Assembly: GCA_045602925.1 (NCBI GenBank)
Contig: JAZSCN010000031.1
Location: 1-64,000 of the forward strand
Origin: UBA7477 sp045602925
GTDB taxonomy: Bacteria; Bacillota; Clostridia; Oscillospirales; Ruminococcaceae
Length of the DNA: 64,000 nt
Direction: 5' to 3'
The notes under the pieces were generated by a model. It made no database searches. It saw only the letters and a program-made list of their open reading frames with translations, and had not been told where the DNA came from. The position numbers and the translations under genes were made by a program. Position 1 is the stretch's first letter; every line of letters starts with the position of its first letter. This document shows, piece by piece, positions 26,466 through 33,708 of this stretch.

Positions 26466-26639
26466 ATGGCAGAGATTAAAGTTGGAAAGAACGAAAGCCT
26501 TGATGCAGCGCTCAAGCGTTTCAAGAGATCATGCTCAAGAGACGGCGTCATCGCTGAGGTTCGTAAGAGAGACCATTATGAAAAGCCTTCAGTAAAGCGT
26601 AAGAAGAAGACTGAAGCTGCTCGTAAGCGCAAATACTAA
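26466..26639 (+). CDS. rpsU: 30S ribosomal protein S21
   Basis: 57-residue basic protein of the small ribosomal subunit: MAEIKVGKNESLDAALKRF, a central FKRSCSRDGVIAEVRKR and a lysine/arginine-rich tail ending ARKRKY. S21 helps mRNA start-site recognition. GGGAGG stands 7 bases upstream of the ATG. It has its own perfect promoter and terminator, so it is a one-gene transcript. A different-frame open stretch at 26365-26595 covering the same DNA is spurious. Confidence 0.95.
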   Translation: MAEIKVGKNESLDAALKRFKRSCSRDGVIAEVRKRDHYEKPSVKRKKKTEAARKRKY

Positions 26640-26650
26640 TAGTAAAAAAG

Positions 26651-26683
26651 AAAGCGGGCATATTCTGTCCGCTTTTATTTTTA
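26651..26683 (+). terminator. intrinsic terminator after rpsU
   Basis: AAAGCGGG (26651-26658) pairs with TCCGCTTT (26668-26675) for 8 bp, followed by a T-rich run (TATTTTTA). Confidence 0.85.
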
Positions 26684-26699
26684 TAGGGAGGAAGAATAT

Positions 26700-27554
26700 A
26701 TGTCTGCAAGATTCGGCCCGGCAGGTAACAGCGATAGCTTTTCTGCTAAGTATAAATCAACCCTCGATGCACCAGGATATCTTAAAGAAATCGGGCTCGA
26801 CCACTATGAGTACCAGTGTGGCAGAGGCGTAAAAGTCAGCGATTCACTTGCTTTGGCACTTAAAGAAAAAGCTAAGGAGAATGAAATTTCTCTTTCACTC
26901 CACGCCCCGTATTTTATCTCACTGTCAAGTGTCGAGGAAGAAAAGCGTGACAACAGCATACGATATATTATAGAATCCTGCGATGCAGCTAAAAGAATTG
27001 GCGCAAGTAGAATAGTAATACATAGCGGCTCCTGCTCTAAAATTTCAAGAGAAGAAGCCCTGGAGCTTGCTAAGGATACACTTTTAAGAGCAAGAAAGAC
27101 TGCAATCGAGCAGGGCTTTGAGAATATTATTTTTTGTCCCGAAACAATGGGCAAGGTAAACCAGCTCGGCAATCTATACGAAGTGTTAGAGCTCTGTAAG
27201 CTTGACGATACCTTCTTGCCTTGTATCGACTTTGGCCACCTTAATGCAAGAGAATTCGGCTATATCAAGAGTAAGGAAGAATATGAAAAAATACTCGACG
27301 AGGTCGAAAATGCTCTCGGAATGGATAGGTTAAAAATGTTCCATAGCCATTTTTCAAAGATAATGTATACCGTTCCCGGCGGCGAGAAAAAACACCTTAC
27401 CTTTGATGCAAATGAAGGCTACGGCCCCGACTTTGAGCCACTTATGGAGCTTGTCGCTAAGAAAAATCTATCACCGATTTTTGTCTGCGAAAGTGCAGGA
27501 ACTCAGGATATAGACGCCCTTAAAATGAAGAATTATTACCTCTCGGTAAAGTAA
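26700..27554 (+). CDS. nfo: endonuclease IV-family AP endonuclease
   Basis: TIM-barrel metalloenzyme that cuts DNA 5' to abasic sites in base-excision repair. 284 residues. The metal ligands expected of the family can be placed: His in SLHAPYF, His in VIHSGS, Glu in CPETMGK, Asp and His in IDFGHLNA, His in MFHSHFSKI, His in KKHLTFD and Glu in FVCESAG. AGGGAGG ribosome site. Clostridial relatives are often annotated only as TIM barrel protein or deoxyribonuclease IV; the full ligand set supports activity. aroQ follows 17 bases later. Confidence 0.88.
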   Translation: MSARFGPAGNSDSFSAKYKSTLDAPGYLKEIGLDHYEYQCGRGVKVSDSLALALKEKAKENEISLSLHAPYFISLSSVEEEKRDNSIRYIIESCDAAKRIGASRIVIHSGSCSKISREEALELAKDTLLRARKTAIEQGFENIIFCPETMGKVNQLGNLYEVLELCKLDDTFLPCIDFGHLNAREFGYIKSKEEYEKILDEVENALGMDRLKMFHSHFSKIMYTVPGGEKKHLTFDANEGYGPDFEPLMELVAKKNLSPIFVCESAGTQDIDALKMKNYYLSVK

Positions 27555-27571
27555 TGAAAGGAAGACTACTT

Positions 27572-28012
27572 ATGAAAAGAATCCTCGTAATACATGGCCC
27601 AAACCTTAATCTCCTCGGCGAAAGAGAGCCGGGCGTGTACGGAAGCGATACCTTCGAAAGCATAAATAACGAAATCTGTGAGTACGCAAAAGCTAAAGGC
27701 TACGACTGTGAAATATATCAGTCTAACCACGAGGGCGCAATTATCGATAAGCTCCACGATGCCAGAAAAGAAAAGGACGGCGTTGTCATAAACGCAGGTG
27801 CATATACTCATTACAGCTACGCTATAAGAGATGCAATTTCTGCTATCAAAATTCCCGTTATCGAAGTGCATATGAGCGATATCCATAAGCGTGAGGAGTT
27901 CAGACATCTCTCTGTTATCGAGCCCGTGTGTAGAAAGCAAATTTGTGGCTTCGGTAAGAAAAGCTACCTTATGGGCGTAGATGCGCTGGAGGAAATCTTT
28001 AATGAGCAGTAG
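27572..28012 (+). CDS. aroQ: type II 3-dehydroquinate dehydratase
   Basis: Third step of the shikimate pathway, 3-dehydroquinate to 3-dehydroshikimate. 146 residues, standard for the dodecameric type II enzyme. ILVIHGPNLNLLGEREPGVYG carries the catalytic Tyr loop; YQSNHEGAIID, INAGAYTHYS and EVHMSDIHKREEFR are all present. The start at 27572 follows AAAGGAAG; the ATG at 27554 overlapping the previous stop is rejected. The end overlaps the peptidase start by 11 bases. Confidence 0.96.
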   Translation: MKRILVIHGPNLNLLGEREPGVYGSDTFESINNEICEYAKAKGYDCEIYQSNHEGAIIDKLHDARKEKDGVVINAGAYTHYSYAIRDAISAIKIPVIEVHMSDIHKREEFRHLSVIEPVCRKQICGFGKKSYLMGVDALEEIFNEQ

Positions 28013-29069
28013 AATTGAGCTTTTGCAAAATAAGCTGCAAGACATTGCCGATTGTGCCTTTATAACAAGCGATATAAATAGACTATATCTCTCCGGTATG
28101 AAGTCGTCAGCAGGCACACTGCTTGTCTTTAGTGATAAAGCCTATCTCATAATTGATTTTAGATATATAGAAAATGCAAAAAACACCGTCACCGATTGCG
28201 AGGTTATCTTGGAGGATAACATCATAAAGCAGGTCAACAAGCTTATAAAAAAGCATAACGCAAAAAATATCGCAGTCGAAAGCGATAGCATTACTCTCTC
28301 AAGGTTTATAAGCCTCGAAAACCAGCTTGACTGTAGTGTGTTGAGAACCGAAAAGCTCAGCGAAGCTATTAATGAAATGCGTAGCATAAAGTCACAGCAG
28401 GAGGTAGACTCTATTATCAAAGCCCAGAGAATAGCCGAAAAAGCTCTCGAGGAAGCTATGAACTTTATCGCTGTCGGCAGAACCGAAAGAGAAATTGCAC
28501 TCTTTCTTGACTTTGAGATGCAAAAGCGTGGCTCGGAAGGAGTCTCCTTTGAAACAATAGCTTTAAGTGGCGTCAATACTTCTATGCCACACGGCGTTCC
28601 AAGTGATAAGAAGGTGTGCAGTGGTGATTTCGTGCTTATGGACTTCGGTGCCGTATGCGACGGATACCATAGCGATATGACAAGAACCGTAGCAGTAGGC
28701 GAGCCTAGTGATAAAGCAAAAGAGGTATACGATGTCGTTTTGAAAGCGCAGATGTCGGCTTTAGAGTCTGCTAAATCAGAAATAACAGGAAAACAGCTCG
28801 ATAACGTCGCCCGTACTGTCATAGAAAACGCAGGCTACGGCGAGTATTTCGGTCATAGTCTCGGCCATGGCGTCGGACTCGAAATTCACGAGCTCCCGAA
28901 TGCCTCACCACGCTATGAAAAGCCTCTCTCGAAGGGCGCTATCGTGACAGTAGAGCCGGGAATATATATCCCGGGCGAGCTCGGCGTCAGAATAGAAGAT
29001 ATGATTTTGCTTACCGATAACGGCTATAATAATCTAACTTTAAGTCCAAAAGAGCTTATAGTTTTGTAG
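28002..29069 (+). CDS. pepP: M24-family Xaa-Pro aminopeptidase
   Basis: Dinuclear metallopeptidase that removes an N-terminal residue before proline. 355 residues: N-terminal creatinase-like domain, then the pita-bread domain with metal ligands in VLMDFGAVCDGYHSDMTRT (two Asp), FGHSLGHGVGLEIHE (His), TVEPGIYIPGE (Glu) and GVRIEDM (Glu). The ATG lies inside the end of aroQ with GGAGG upstream. An Xaa-Pro peptidase directly before efp is a conserved Firmicute neighbourhood. Confidence 0.93.
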   Translation: MSSRIELLQNKLQDIADCAFITSDINRLYLSGMKSSAGTLLVFSDKAYLIIDFRYIENAKNTVTDCEVILEDNIIKQVNKLIKKHNAKNIAVESDSITLSRFISLENQLDCSVLRTEKLSEAINEMRSIKSQQEVDSIIKAQRIAEKALEEAMNFIAVGRTEREIALFLDFEMQKRGSEGVSFETIALSGVNTSMPHGVPSDKKVCSGDFVLMDFGAVCDGYHSDMTRTVAVGEPSDKAKEVYDVVLKAQMSALESAKSEITGKQLDNVARTVIENAGYGEYFGHSLGHGVGLEIHELPNASPRYEKPLSKGAIVTVEPGIYIPGELGVRIEDMILLTDNGYNNLTLSPKELIVL

Positions 29070-29095
29070 AAAGTCGAAAAAATATGTAAAACCCC

Positions 29096-29124
29096 TTGCA
29101 AAATGAATGAAAATAGGGTAAAAT
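29096..29124 (+). promoter_or_regulatory. sigma-A promoter for efp
   Basis: TTGCAA (29096-29101) and TAAAAT (29119-29124), spacer 17 bases, about 68 bases before the efp ATG. Confidence 0.65.
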
Positions 29125-29191
29125 AGAGACTAAGTAATACTGAGTTTTTAATGCTTTGTATTTATGAAAAATTTTTGGAGGTATAATTACT

Positions 29192-29755
29192 ATGATTACA
29201 GCCGGCGATTTCAGAAACGGAATGACTTTTGAAGAAGACGGAAACGTAATGCAGATTATTGAATTCCAGCACGTTAAGCCTGGTAAGGGAGCTGCTTTCG
29301 TTAGAACTAAGGTAAGAAACGTTATCACAGGTTCTGTTGTTGAAAAGACATACAACCCAACAGCTAAGTTCCCAACTGCTTATGTTGAAAGAAAGGATAT
29401 GGAATACAGCTATAGCGATGGCGACCTTTACTACTTTATGGACCCAGAAAGCTATGAGCTCGTTCCTGTAAACCAGTCTGAGCTTACAGACAGCTTTAAG
29501 TTTGTAAAGGAAAATATGATTTGTAAGGTTCTTTCCTACAAGGGCCAGGTTTTCGGCGTAGAGCCACCAAACTTTGTTGAACTCGTAGTTGCAAAGACAG
29601 ACCCTGGCTTTGCAGGTAATACAGCTACAAACGCTACAAAGCCTGCAACACTCGAAACAGGTGCAGAAATCAAGGTTCCACTCTTCATCGAAGAGGGCGA
29701 GCTTATCAGAATTGATACAAGAACCTGTGAGTACATGGAAAGAGTACAGAAGTAA
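29192..29755 (+). CDS. efp: translation elongation factor P
   Basis: Rescues ribosomes stalled at polyproline stretches. 187 residues, three beta-barrel domains. The conserved loop with the tip lysine reads HVKPGKGAAF (about residues 29-38), and the C-terminal domain has VPLFIEEGELIRIDTRTCEY. The tip-lysine modification system is not in this window. TTTTGGAGG ribosome site. Confidence 0.97.
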   Translation: MITAGDFRNGMTFEEDGNVMQIIEFQHVKPGKGAAFVRTKVRNVITGSVVEKTYNPTAKFPTAYVERKDMEYSYSDGDLYYFMDPESYELVPVNQSELTDSFKFVKENMICKVLSYKGQVFGVEPPNFVELVVAKTDPGFAGNTATNATKPATLETGAEIKVPLFIEEGELIRIDTRTCEYMERVQK

Positions 29756-29789
29756 GCTTTCTTAAATCTTAATTAGGAGGTTTTATACT

Positions 29790-30245
29790 ATGGAGCTTAT
29801 GGAAAAGGTAGCATACCTCAAGGGCCTTATGGACGGCCTTGAGCTTGATACAACTACTAAGGAAGGTAAGATTTTAGTCGCTATTGCTGACGTACTCAAG
29901 GAAATGTCCGATACAATCTATGACATTTCTGACGAAGTTACAGAAACAGTAGAGCTCGTTGAAGCTATCGACGAAGACCTTGCTGAGCTCGAAGAGGATT
30001 TCTACGACGACGATTGTGACTGTGATTGTGACGATTGCGATTGCGATTGTTGCTGTGATGAAGACGATGAAGATTATGACGACGAGGATGAGGATATGTA
30101 CGAGTGTACATGCCCAACCTGTGGCGATACAATCTGCCTCTGCCAGAGCATCATCGACGATGGTAGCATCGATTGCCCAAACTGTGGCGAAAAGCTCGAA
30201 TTTGATTTCTCAGATATCGAGGAAGATGTTATCGTAGAGGAGTAA
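29790..30245 (+). CDS. CD1247 N-terminal-domain protein with Asp/Cys-rich segment
   Basis: 151 residues. The first 70 residues form an acidic helical region (LMEKVAYLKGLMDGLELD) that resembles the CD1247 N-terminal domain found in many Clostridia. A striking run follows at about residues 73-96 in which Asp and Cys alternate (DCDCDCDD, CDCDCCCD), then two CxxC pairs in rubredoxin/zinc-ribbon style (CTCPTCG and CPNCGEKLEFDF). Function is unknown; metal binding is a reasonable inference. AGGAGG site, 34 bases after efp, so it probably shares the efp transcript. A smaller unrelated protein at 58694-58936 has a similar Asp/Cys patch. Confidence 0.8.
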   Translation: MELMEKVAYLKGLMDGLELDTTTKEGKILVAIADVLKEMSDTIYDISDEVTETVELVEAIDEDLAELEEDFYDDDCDCDCDDCDCDCCCDEDDEDYDDEDEDMYECTCPTCGDTICLCQSIIDDGSIDCPNCGEKLEFDFSDIEEDVIVEE

Positions 30246-30269
30246 TCCTTAAAGCTTAATATGAACTTT

Positions 30270-30376
30270 GTTTCAGGGGTGGTGAAATTCCACATCGGAG
30301 GTTATAGTCCTCGACCGCTTGTGCGCTGATTCGGTGAAATTCCGAAACCGACGGTTAAAGTCCGGATGAAAGAAAC
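30270..30376 (+). ncRNA. FMN riboswitch (RFN element)
   Basis: The conserved RFN blocks are present in order: AGGGGTGGTGAAATTCCAC near 30275, ATAGTCCTCGACC, CGGTGAAATTCCGAAACCGA, CGGTTAAAGTCCGGATGAAAG. The closing helix P1 pairs GTTTC (30270-30274) with GAAAC (30372-30376). FMN binding should favour the terminator at 30393. The target is the riboflavin transporter gene ribU. No separate promoter is obvious in the 25 bases after the preceding gene. Confidence 0.97.
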
Positions 30377-30392
30377 GTAAGACAAAATCATT

Positions 30393-30427
30393 ACGCCCTG
30401 AGTATCTGTGCCCAGGGCGTTACTTTT
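30393..30427 (+). terminator. riboswitch-controlled terminator before ribU
   Basis: ACGCCCTG (30393-30400) pairs with CAGGGCGT (30413-30420), 8 bp GC-rich, followed by TACTTTTT. It is the expression platform of the FMN riboswitch. Confidence 0.9.
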
Positions 30428-30462
30428 TGCCATGCGTAAATTATATGTTAGGAGAATTTCGT

Positions 30463-31074
30463 ATGAACAGCAAAAAAATATTTACAACAAGAAAGCTAGT
30501 GGTAATGGCACTTCTCAGTGCAATCGCAATAGTAGTATTCTGCTTTGTCGAATTCCCAATACCAATGCTGCTGCCAAGCTTTCTAAAGTTTGACCCATCT
30601 AACGTAATAACACTTTTGGCAGGCTTTGCACTCGGCCCAATCGAAGGTGTGGTAGTATGCCTTATAAAGAATATCGTGCACGTTGTGATAAAAGGTATGG
30701 GTACAACAATGGGCATAGGCGATATATTCGACTTTGTTTCGGGCGCGACCTTCGTGCTGACAGCTTCGCTTATCTACAGAAGAAAAAAGACAAAGAAAAA
30801 TGCCGTTATCGGATGCTTTATCGCAGCACTTGTTATGGCACTTGTAAGCCTTCCACTTAACTACTTTATCGTGTATCCTATATACTTTAAGGCGTATGGC
30901 GGAGAAGCAGCAATCCTCTCTATGTACCAGAAGATTTTGCCGGAAACCAAAAATATCCTGCAAGCTCTGTGTATCTTCAATTTCCCATTCACTCTCGCAA
31001 AGGGAATTATCTGCTCGCTTATTACAATGCTTATATATAAACCACTTTCGCCAATACTTAAGGGCAAGTATTAA
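30463..31074 (+). CDS. ribU: riboflavin ECF transporter S component
   Basis: 203-residue membrane protein with about six transmembrane segments, the substrate-binding subunit of an energy-coupling-factor transporter that imports riboflavin. Family cues are VVFCFVEFPIPML and LLAGFALGPIEGVVVCLIKN, plus the FMN riboswitch directly upstream, which is decisive for substrate. The ECF ATPases and EcfT are not in the window. Start at 30463 after GGAG; the ATG at 30430 lies just after the terminator and lacks a site. Confidence 0.95.
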   Translation: MNSKKIFTTRKLVVMALLSAIAIVVFCFVEFPIPMLLPSFLKFDPSNVITLLAGFALGPIEGVVVCLIKNIVHVVIKGMGTTMGIGDIFDFVSGATFVLTASLIYRRKKTKKNAVIGCFIAALVMALVSLPLNYFIVYPIYFKAYGGEAAILSMYQKILPETKNILQALCIFNFPFTLAKGIICSLITMLIYKPLSPILKGKY

Positions 31075-31092
31075 TCTATAATTTGTGAAAAA

Positions 31093-31131
31093 GGGTAGAG
31101 TCGCATTTTTGTGGCGCTACCCATTATTTTT
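31093..31131 (+). terminator. intrinsic terminator after ribU
   Basis: GGGTAG (31093-31098) pairs with CTACCC (31117-31122), with an inner CGC-GCG helix across a small bulge, followed by ATTATTTTTTT. Confidence 0.85.
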
Positions 31132-31152
31132 TTGAGAAATAGTAGCAACTAC

Positions 31153-31181
31153 TTGACAAGCTTTTTTAAATATTGTATAAT
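31153..31181 (+). promoter_or_regulatory. consensus promoter for the citrate synthase-like/gntR operon
   Basis: TTGACA (31153-31158), a 17-base spacer and TATAAT (31176-31181), a perfect consensus. Its -10 box runs into the palindromic operator at 31179-31200. Confidence 0.9.
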
Positions 31182-31200
31182 TGTATACAATCATACAATT
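31179..31200 (+). promoter_or_regulatory. palindromic operator, probable GntR/FadR-type site
   Basis: ATTGTATACAAT (31180-31191) is a perfect 12-base palindrome. It nests in a wider inverted repeat, AATTGTAT (31179-31186) with ATACAATT (31193-31200). This matches the TNGTnnnACNA-type sites bound by FCD-class GntR regulators, and such a regulator is encoded in the same operon at 32614. It overlaps the -10 box and the start point, a position that suits repression. Confidence 0.75.
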
Positions 31201-31220
31201 ATACAGAAAGGACTGCTTTT

Positions 31221-32609
31221 ATGACAGAAATAAGACCATCAGGAAAATCAAATTTATTGGAGTTCGACCCTTACGAGTACGACCTCCACGACGCTCCAAA
31301 CCCCGAGCTTTTCAGAGAAATGTTCCCGTATAGCGATATTCCAAAGATTGCGTATAATCATAGACACGTGCCTATGAATATGCCGGAGAATATCTATATT
31401 ACAGATACATCCTTCCGTGACGGACAGCAGTCCAGAACCCCATATACCCCCGAGCAGATTGAGGAGATTTATAAAATGCTCCACAGACTCGGTGGCGAAA
31501 AGGGTATTATAAGACAAACAGAATTTTTTGTGTATTCAAAGGCAGACAGAGAAGCACTCGAGCGTTGTATGGCTCTGGGCTATGAGTTCCCGGAGATAAC
31601 AACCTGGATTAGAGCCTCTAAAAGCGACTTTGAGCTTGTAAAAAATATCGGTATTAAGGAAACCGGCGTTTTAGTTTCTTGCTCGGATTACCATATCTAT
31701 AATAAAATGGGCCTTACAAGAAAGCAAGCCCTCGATAAGTATCTTGGCGTCGTAAAGGATTGTATAAGCGCAGGCCTTAAGCCAAGATGTCACTTTGAGG
31801 ATATCACAAGAGCCGACTTTTATGGCTTTGTAGTGCCTTTTGCTATCGCACTTCGAAAGCTCTCGGAGGAAAGCGGCGTGCCAATAAAAATCCGTGCCTG
31901 CGATACAATGGGCTATGGTATACCATACGCAGGTGTTGCACTCCCACGAAGCGTCTCCGGCATAATCTACGGTCTCCAGCACTACGCAGGATTTTCCAGC
32001 GATATGCTCGAATGGCACGGACATAACGACTTCTATAAGGGCGTAGTTAACGCTACAACAGCCTGGCTCTATGGCGCAGGTGCAGTCAATTGCTCGCTTT
32101 TAGGTATCGGCGAAAGAACAGGTAACGTGCCACTCGAGGCTATGGTGTTTGAGTACGCTTCCTTGAAGGGAACACTCGATGGTATGGATACAACCGTTAT
32201 TACAGAGCTCGCCGAGTATATCGAGAAGGAAACCGGCTACGAGCTTCCACCAATGACTCCGTTTGTAGGTAGAAACTTTAACCTTACTAGAGCAGGTATC
32301 CACGCCGACGGACTGCTCAAGGACGAGGAAATCTACAATATCTTTGATACAACAAAGTTCTTAAATCGCCCACCGGTCGTTGCCGTAAGCTCTGTTTCAG
32401 GTAATGCAGGTATCGCTCATTGGATAAATAGCTTCTATAAGCTCAAGGGCGAAAACGAGATTTCAAAGAAGCATCCAGCAGTTGCTAAAATGAAGGAATG
32501 GGTCGATAACGAGTATAATAACGGTAGAGTAACAGTTATCAGCGACGGCGAATTGCAGGCTCTTATGATGCTGTATGGCAGAGATATTCTCGATAAAATA
32601 GGAGGCTAA
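31221..32609 (+). CDS. Re-citrate synthase / 2-isopropylmalate synthase-like (HMGL-family) enzyme
   Basis: 462 residues of the DRE-TIM metallolyase family: TDTSFRDGQQSRTPYTPEQI carries the DxxxRDGxQ catalytic motif, and the metal-binding HGHND reads LEWHGHNDFYKGVVNATTAWLYG. It lacks the C-terminal leucine regulatory domain of classical LeuA. Sequences with this FRDGQQSR/PYTPEQI start and an extended N-terminus are related to the Clostridium kluyveri Re-citrate synthase, which makes citrate from oxaloacetate and acetyl-CoA in anaerobes lacking the usual enzyme. Homocitrate or isopropylmalate synthase activity cannot be excluded. Start at 31221 behind AAAGGACTG. It forms an operon with a GntR regulator 4 bases downstream. 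Confidence 0.82.
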   Translation: MTEIRPSGKSNLLEFDPYEYDLHDAPNPELFREMFPYSDIPKIAYNHRHVPMNMPENIYITDTSFRDGQQSRTPYTPEQIEEIYKMLHRLGGEKGIIRQTEFFVYSKADREALERCMALGYEFPEITTWIRASKSDFELVKNIGIKETGVLVSCSDYHIYNKMGLTRKQALDKYLGVVKDCISAGLKPRCHFEDITRADFYGFVVPFAIALRKLSEESGVPIKIRACDTMGYGIPYAGVALPRSVSGIIYGLQHYAGFSSDMLEWHGHNDFYKGVVNATTAWLYGAGAVNCSLLGIGERTGNVPLEAMVFEYASLKGTLDGMDTTVITELAEYIEKETGYELPPMTPFVGRNFNLTRAGIHADGLLKDEEIYNIFDTTKFLNRPPVVAVSSVSGNAGIAHWINSFYKLKGENEISKKHPAVAKMKEWVDNEYNNGRVTVISDGELQALMMLYGRDILDKIGG

Positions 32610-32613
32610 GTAT

Positions 32614-33270
32614 ATGATACTTGATTCTGATAACAGCTCGCTTCGTATACAGGTTTTCAACGCCATCGAGGATGCAATTTTAAACGGCGAGTATAAGGAT
32701 GGCGAAAGTCTTTCCGAGCTTAGAATCTCGAGTGAGCTCGGCGTCAGCAGAACTCCCGTAAGAGAAGCTCTTATGCGACTTGAAAATGAAGGCCTCGTAA
32801 AGAATATTCCCAATAAAGGTGCAGTAGTCGTAGGCGTTACCGAAAAGGATATAGAGGATATCTACGCTATAAGAATAAGAATCGAAGGCCTCGCAGCTAA
32901 CCTTGCCGCATCTAATATCAACGAGGACGAGCTTCGTGCACTCGAGAAAATTGCCGACCTTCAGGAGTTCTATCTCTATAAGAATGATATCGAACAGATT
33001 TTCGAGCTCGACAGCGACTTCCATAAGATTATCTATGAAGCATCAAGAAGCCGACCACTCAGATTTATGCTTACAAACTTCCATAACTATATTAAGCACG
33101 CAAGAGATATCTCGGTCAATGCACAGGGCAGAGCAGAAAAAACCGTAGCAGAGCATAGAGCAATCCTCGAAGCTATACGAAAGGGAGATTCACTCCTCGC
33201 CGAAAGTCTTACAGCCGAGCATATCACTAACGCAAAAAACAACTTCCTATCACAAATGACGCAGGAATAA
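32614..33270 (+). CDS. GntR-family (FadR/FCD type) transcriptional regulator
   Basis: 218 residues. Winged-helix DNA-binding domain in the first 75 residues (AILNGEYKDGESLSELRISS, SELGVSRTPVREALMRLENEG), then an all-helical FCD ligand-binding domain with the expected acidic and histidine residues (ELDSDFHKIIYEAS, AEHRAILEAI). FCD regulators usually bind small carboxylic acids, which fits a partner that makes or uses an organic acid. GGAGG upstream, with the gene 4 bases after the enzyme gene. It probably acts on the operator at 31179-31200; this is inference from site type and linkage. Confidence 0.92.
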   Translation: MILDSDNSSLRIQVFNAIEDAILNGEYKDGESLSELRISSELGVSRTPVREALMRLENEGLVKNIPNKGAVVVGVTEKDIEDIYAIRIRIEGLAANLAASNINEDELRALEKIADLQEFYLYKNDIEQIFELDSDFHKIIYEASRSRPLRFMLTNFHNYIKHARDISVNAQGRAEKTVAEHRAILEAIRKGDSLLAESLTAEHITNAKNNFLSQMTQE

Positions 33271-33271
33271 C

Positions 33272-33307
33272 AAAAATCCCGAAGATGACGATTCTTCGGG
33301 ATTTTTT
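33272..33307. terminator. bidirectional terminator between gntR and the metK operon
   Basis: AAAATCCCGAAGA (33273-33285) pairs with TCTTCGGGATTTT, with T runs on both strands. It serves gntR on the plus strand and the small gene after metK on the minus strand. Confidence 0.88.
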
Positions 33308-33321
33308 ATGTTTATTAAAAA

Positions 33322-33708
33322 TTAAATGCTCGATAGTAATATAAGCTTTATATCATCAAAGCTCTCGCAGTAATGTACCTTGAGAAGTCTTGATAGAAGT
33401 GCCGATTGATTATCAAGCTCGTTGTCAAGCTTTGAAACCTTGTTTTTTATAAAGAAGATGTGCCTGCAACCAGCATTGTAAGCTGCCTGAGCAAAAGTCT
33501 CGTTAACCCACGCAGTATCCTCATCACAGCACTCAAAACCATCACGAGTGTCAGCAATGTAGTGGCAGTTTTCGTGACTTGCCATAATGTCAATTGCGTG
33601 ACGCAGTGGAGTGCGATAATCTTCAAGACAGCAGTATTTCTTCCATTTTACAAAAACACAGTTAAGCTCGCTTGCGTACAAAACATCACAATGCTCTGTA
33701 AGTAGCAT
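33322..33708 (-). CDS. hypothetical protein in the metK transcript
   Basis: 128 residues, function not recognised. The sequence is soluble and contains the segments WKKYCCLEDYR, HYIADTRDGFECCDEDTAWV and GCRHIFFIKNK. The W-x-(9-10)-R ... ADTR ... WVNE pattern recalls small STAS/SEC14-like single-domain proteins, but that is only an impression. It has six cysteines, including two CC pairs. The ATG follows a good AAAGGAGTGAC site and overlaps the last 23 bases of metK in another frame, so it is co-transcribed under the S-box riboswitch and probably translationally coupled. Confidence 0.75.
   Translation of the reverse strand: MLLTEHCDVLYASELNCVFVKWKKYCCLEDYRTPLRHAIDIMASHENCHYIADTRDGFECCDEDTAWVNETFAQAAYNAGCRHIFFIKNKVSKLDNELDNQSALLSRLLKVHYCESFDDIKLILLSSI

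Noticed and set aside
26365..26595. 76-codon open frame over the rpsU leader and gene
   Set aside because: It conflicts with rpsU, which has full S21 similarity, a GGGAGG site and the right length.
28142..28822. 226-codon open frame antisense to pepP
   Set aside because: The sense frame is a clear M24 peptidase with all metal ligands; the antisense protein resembles nothing.
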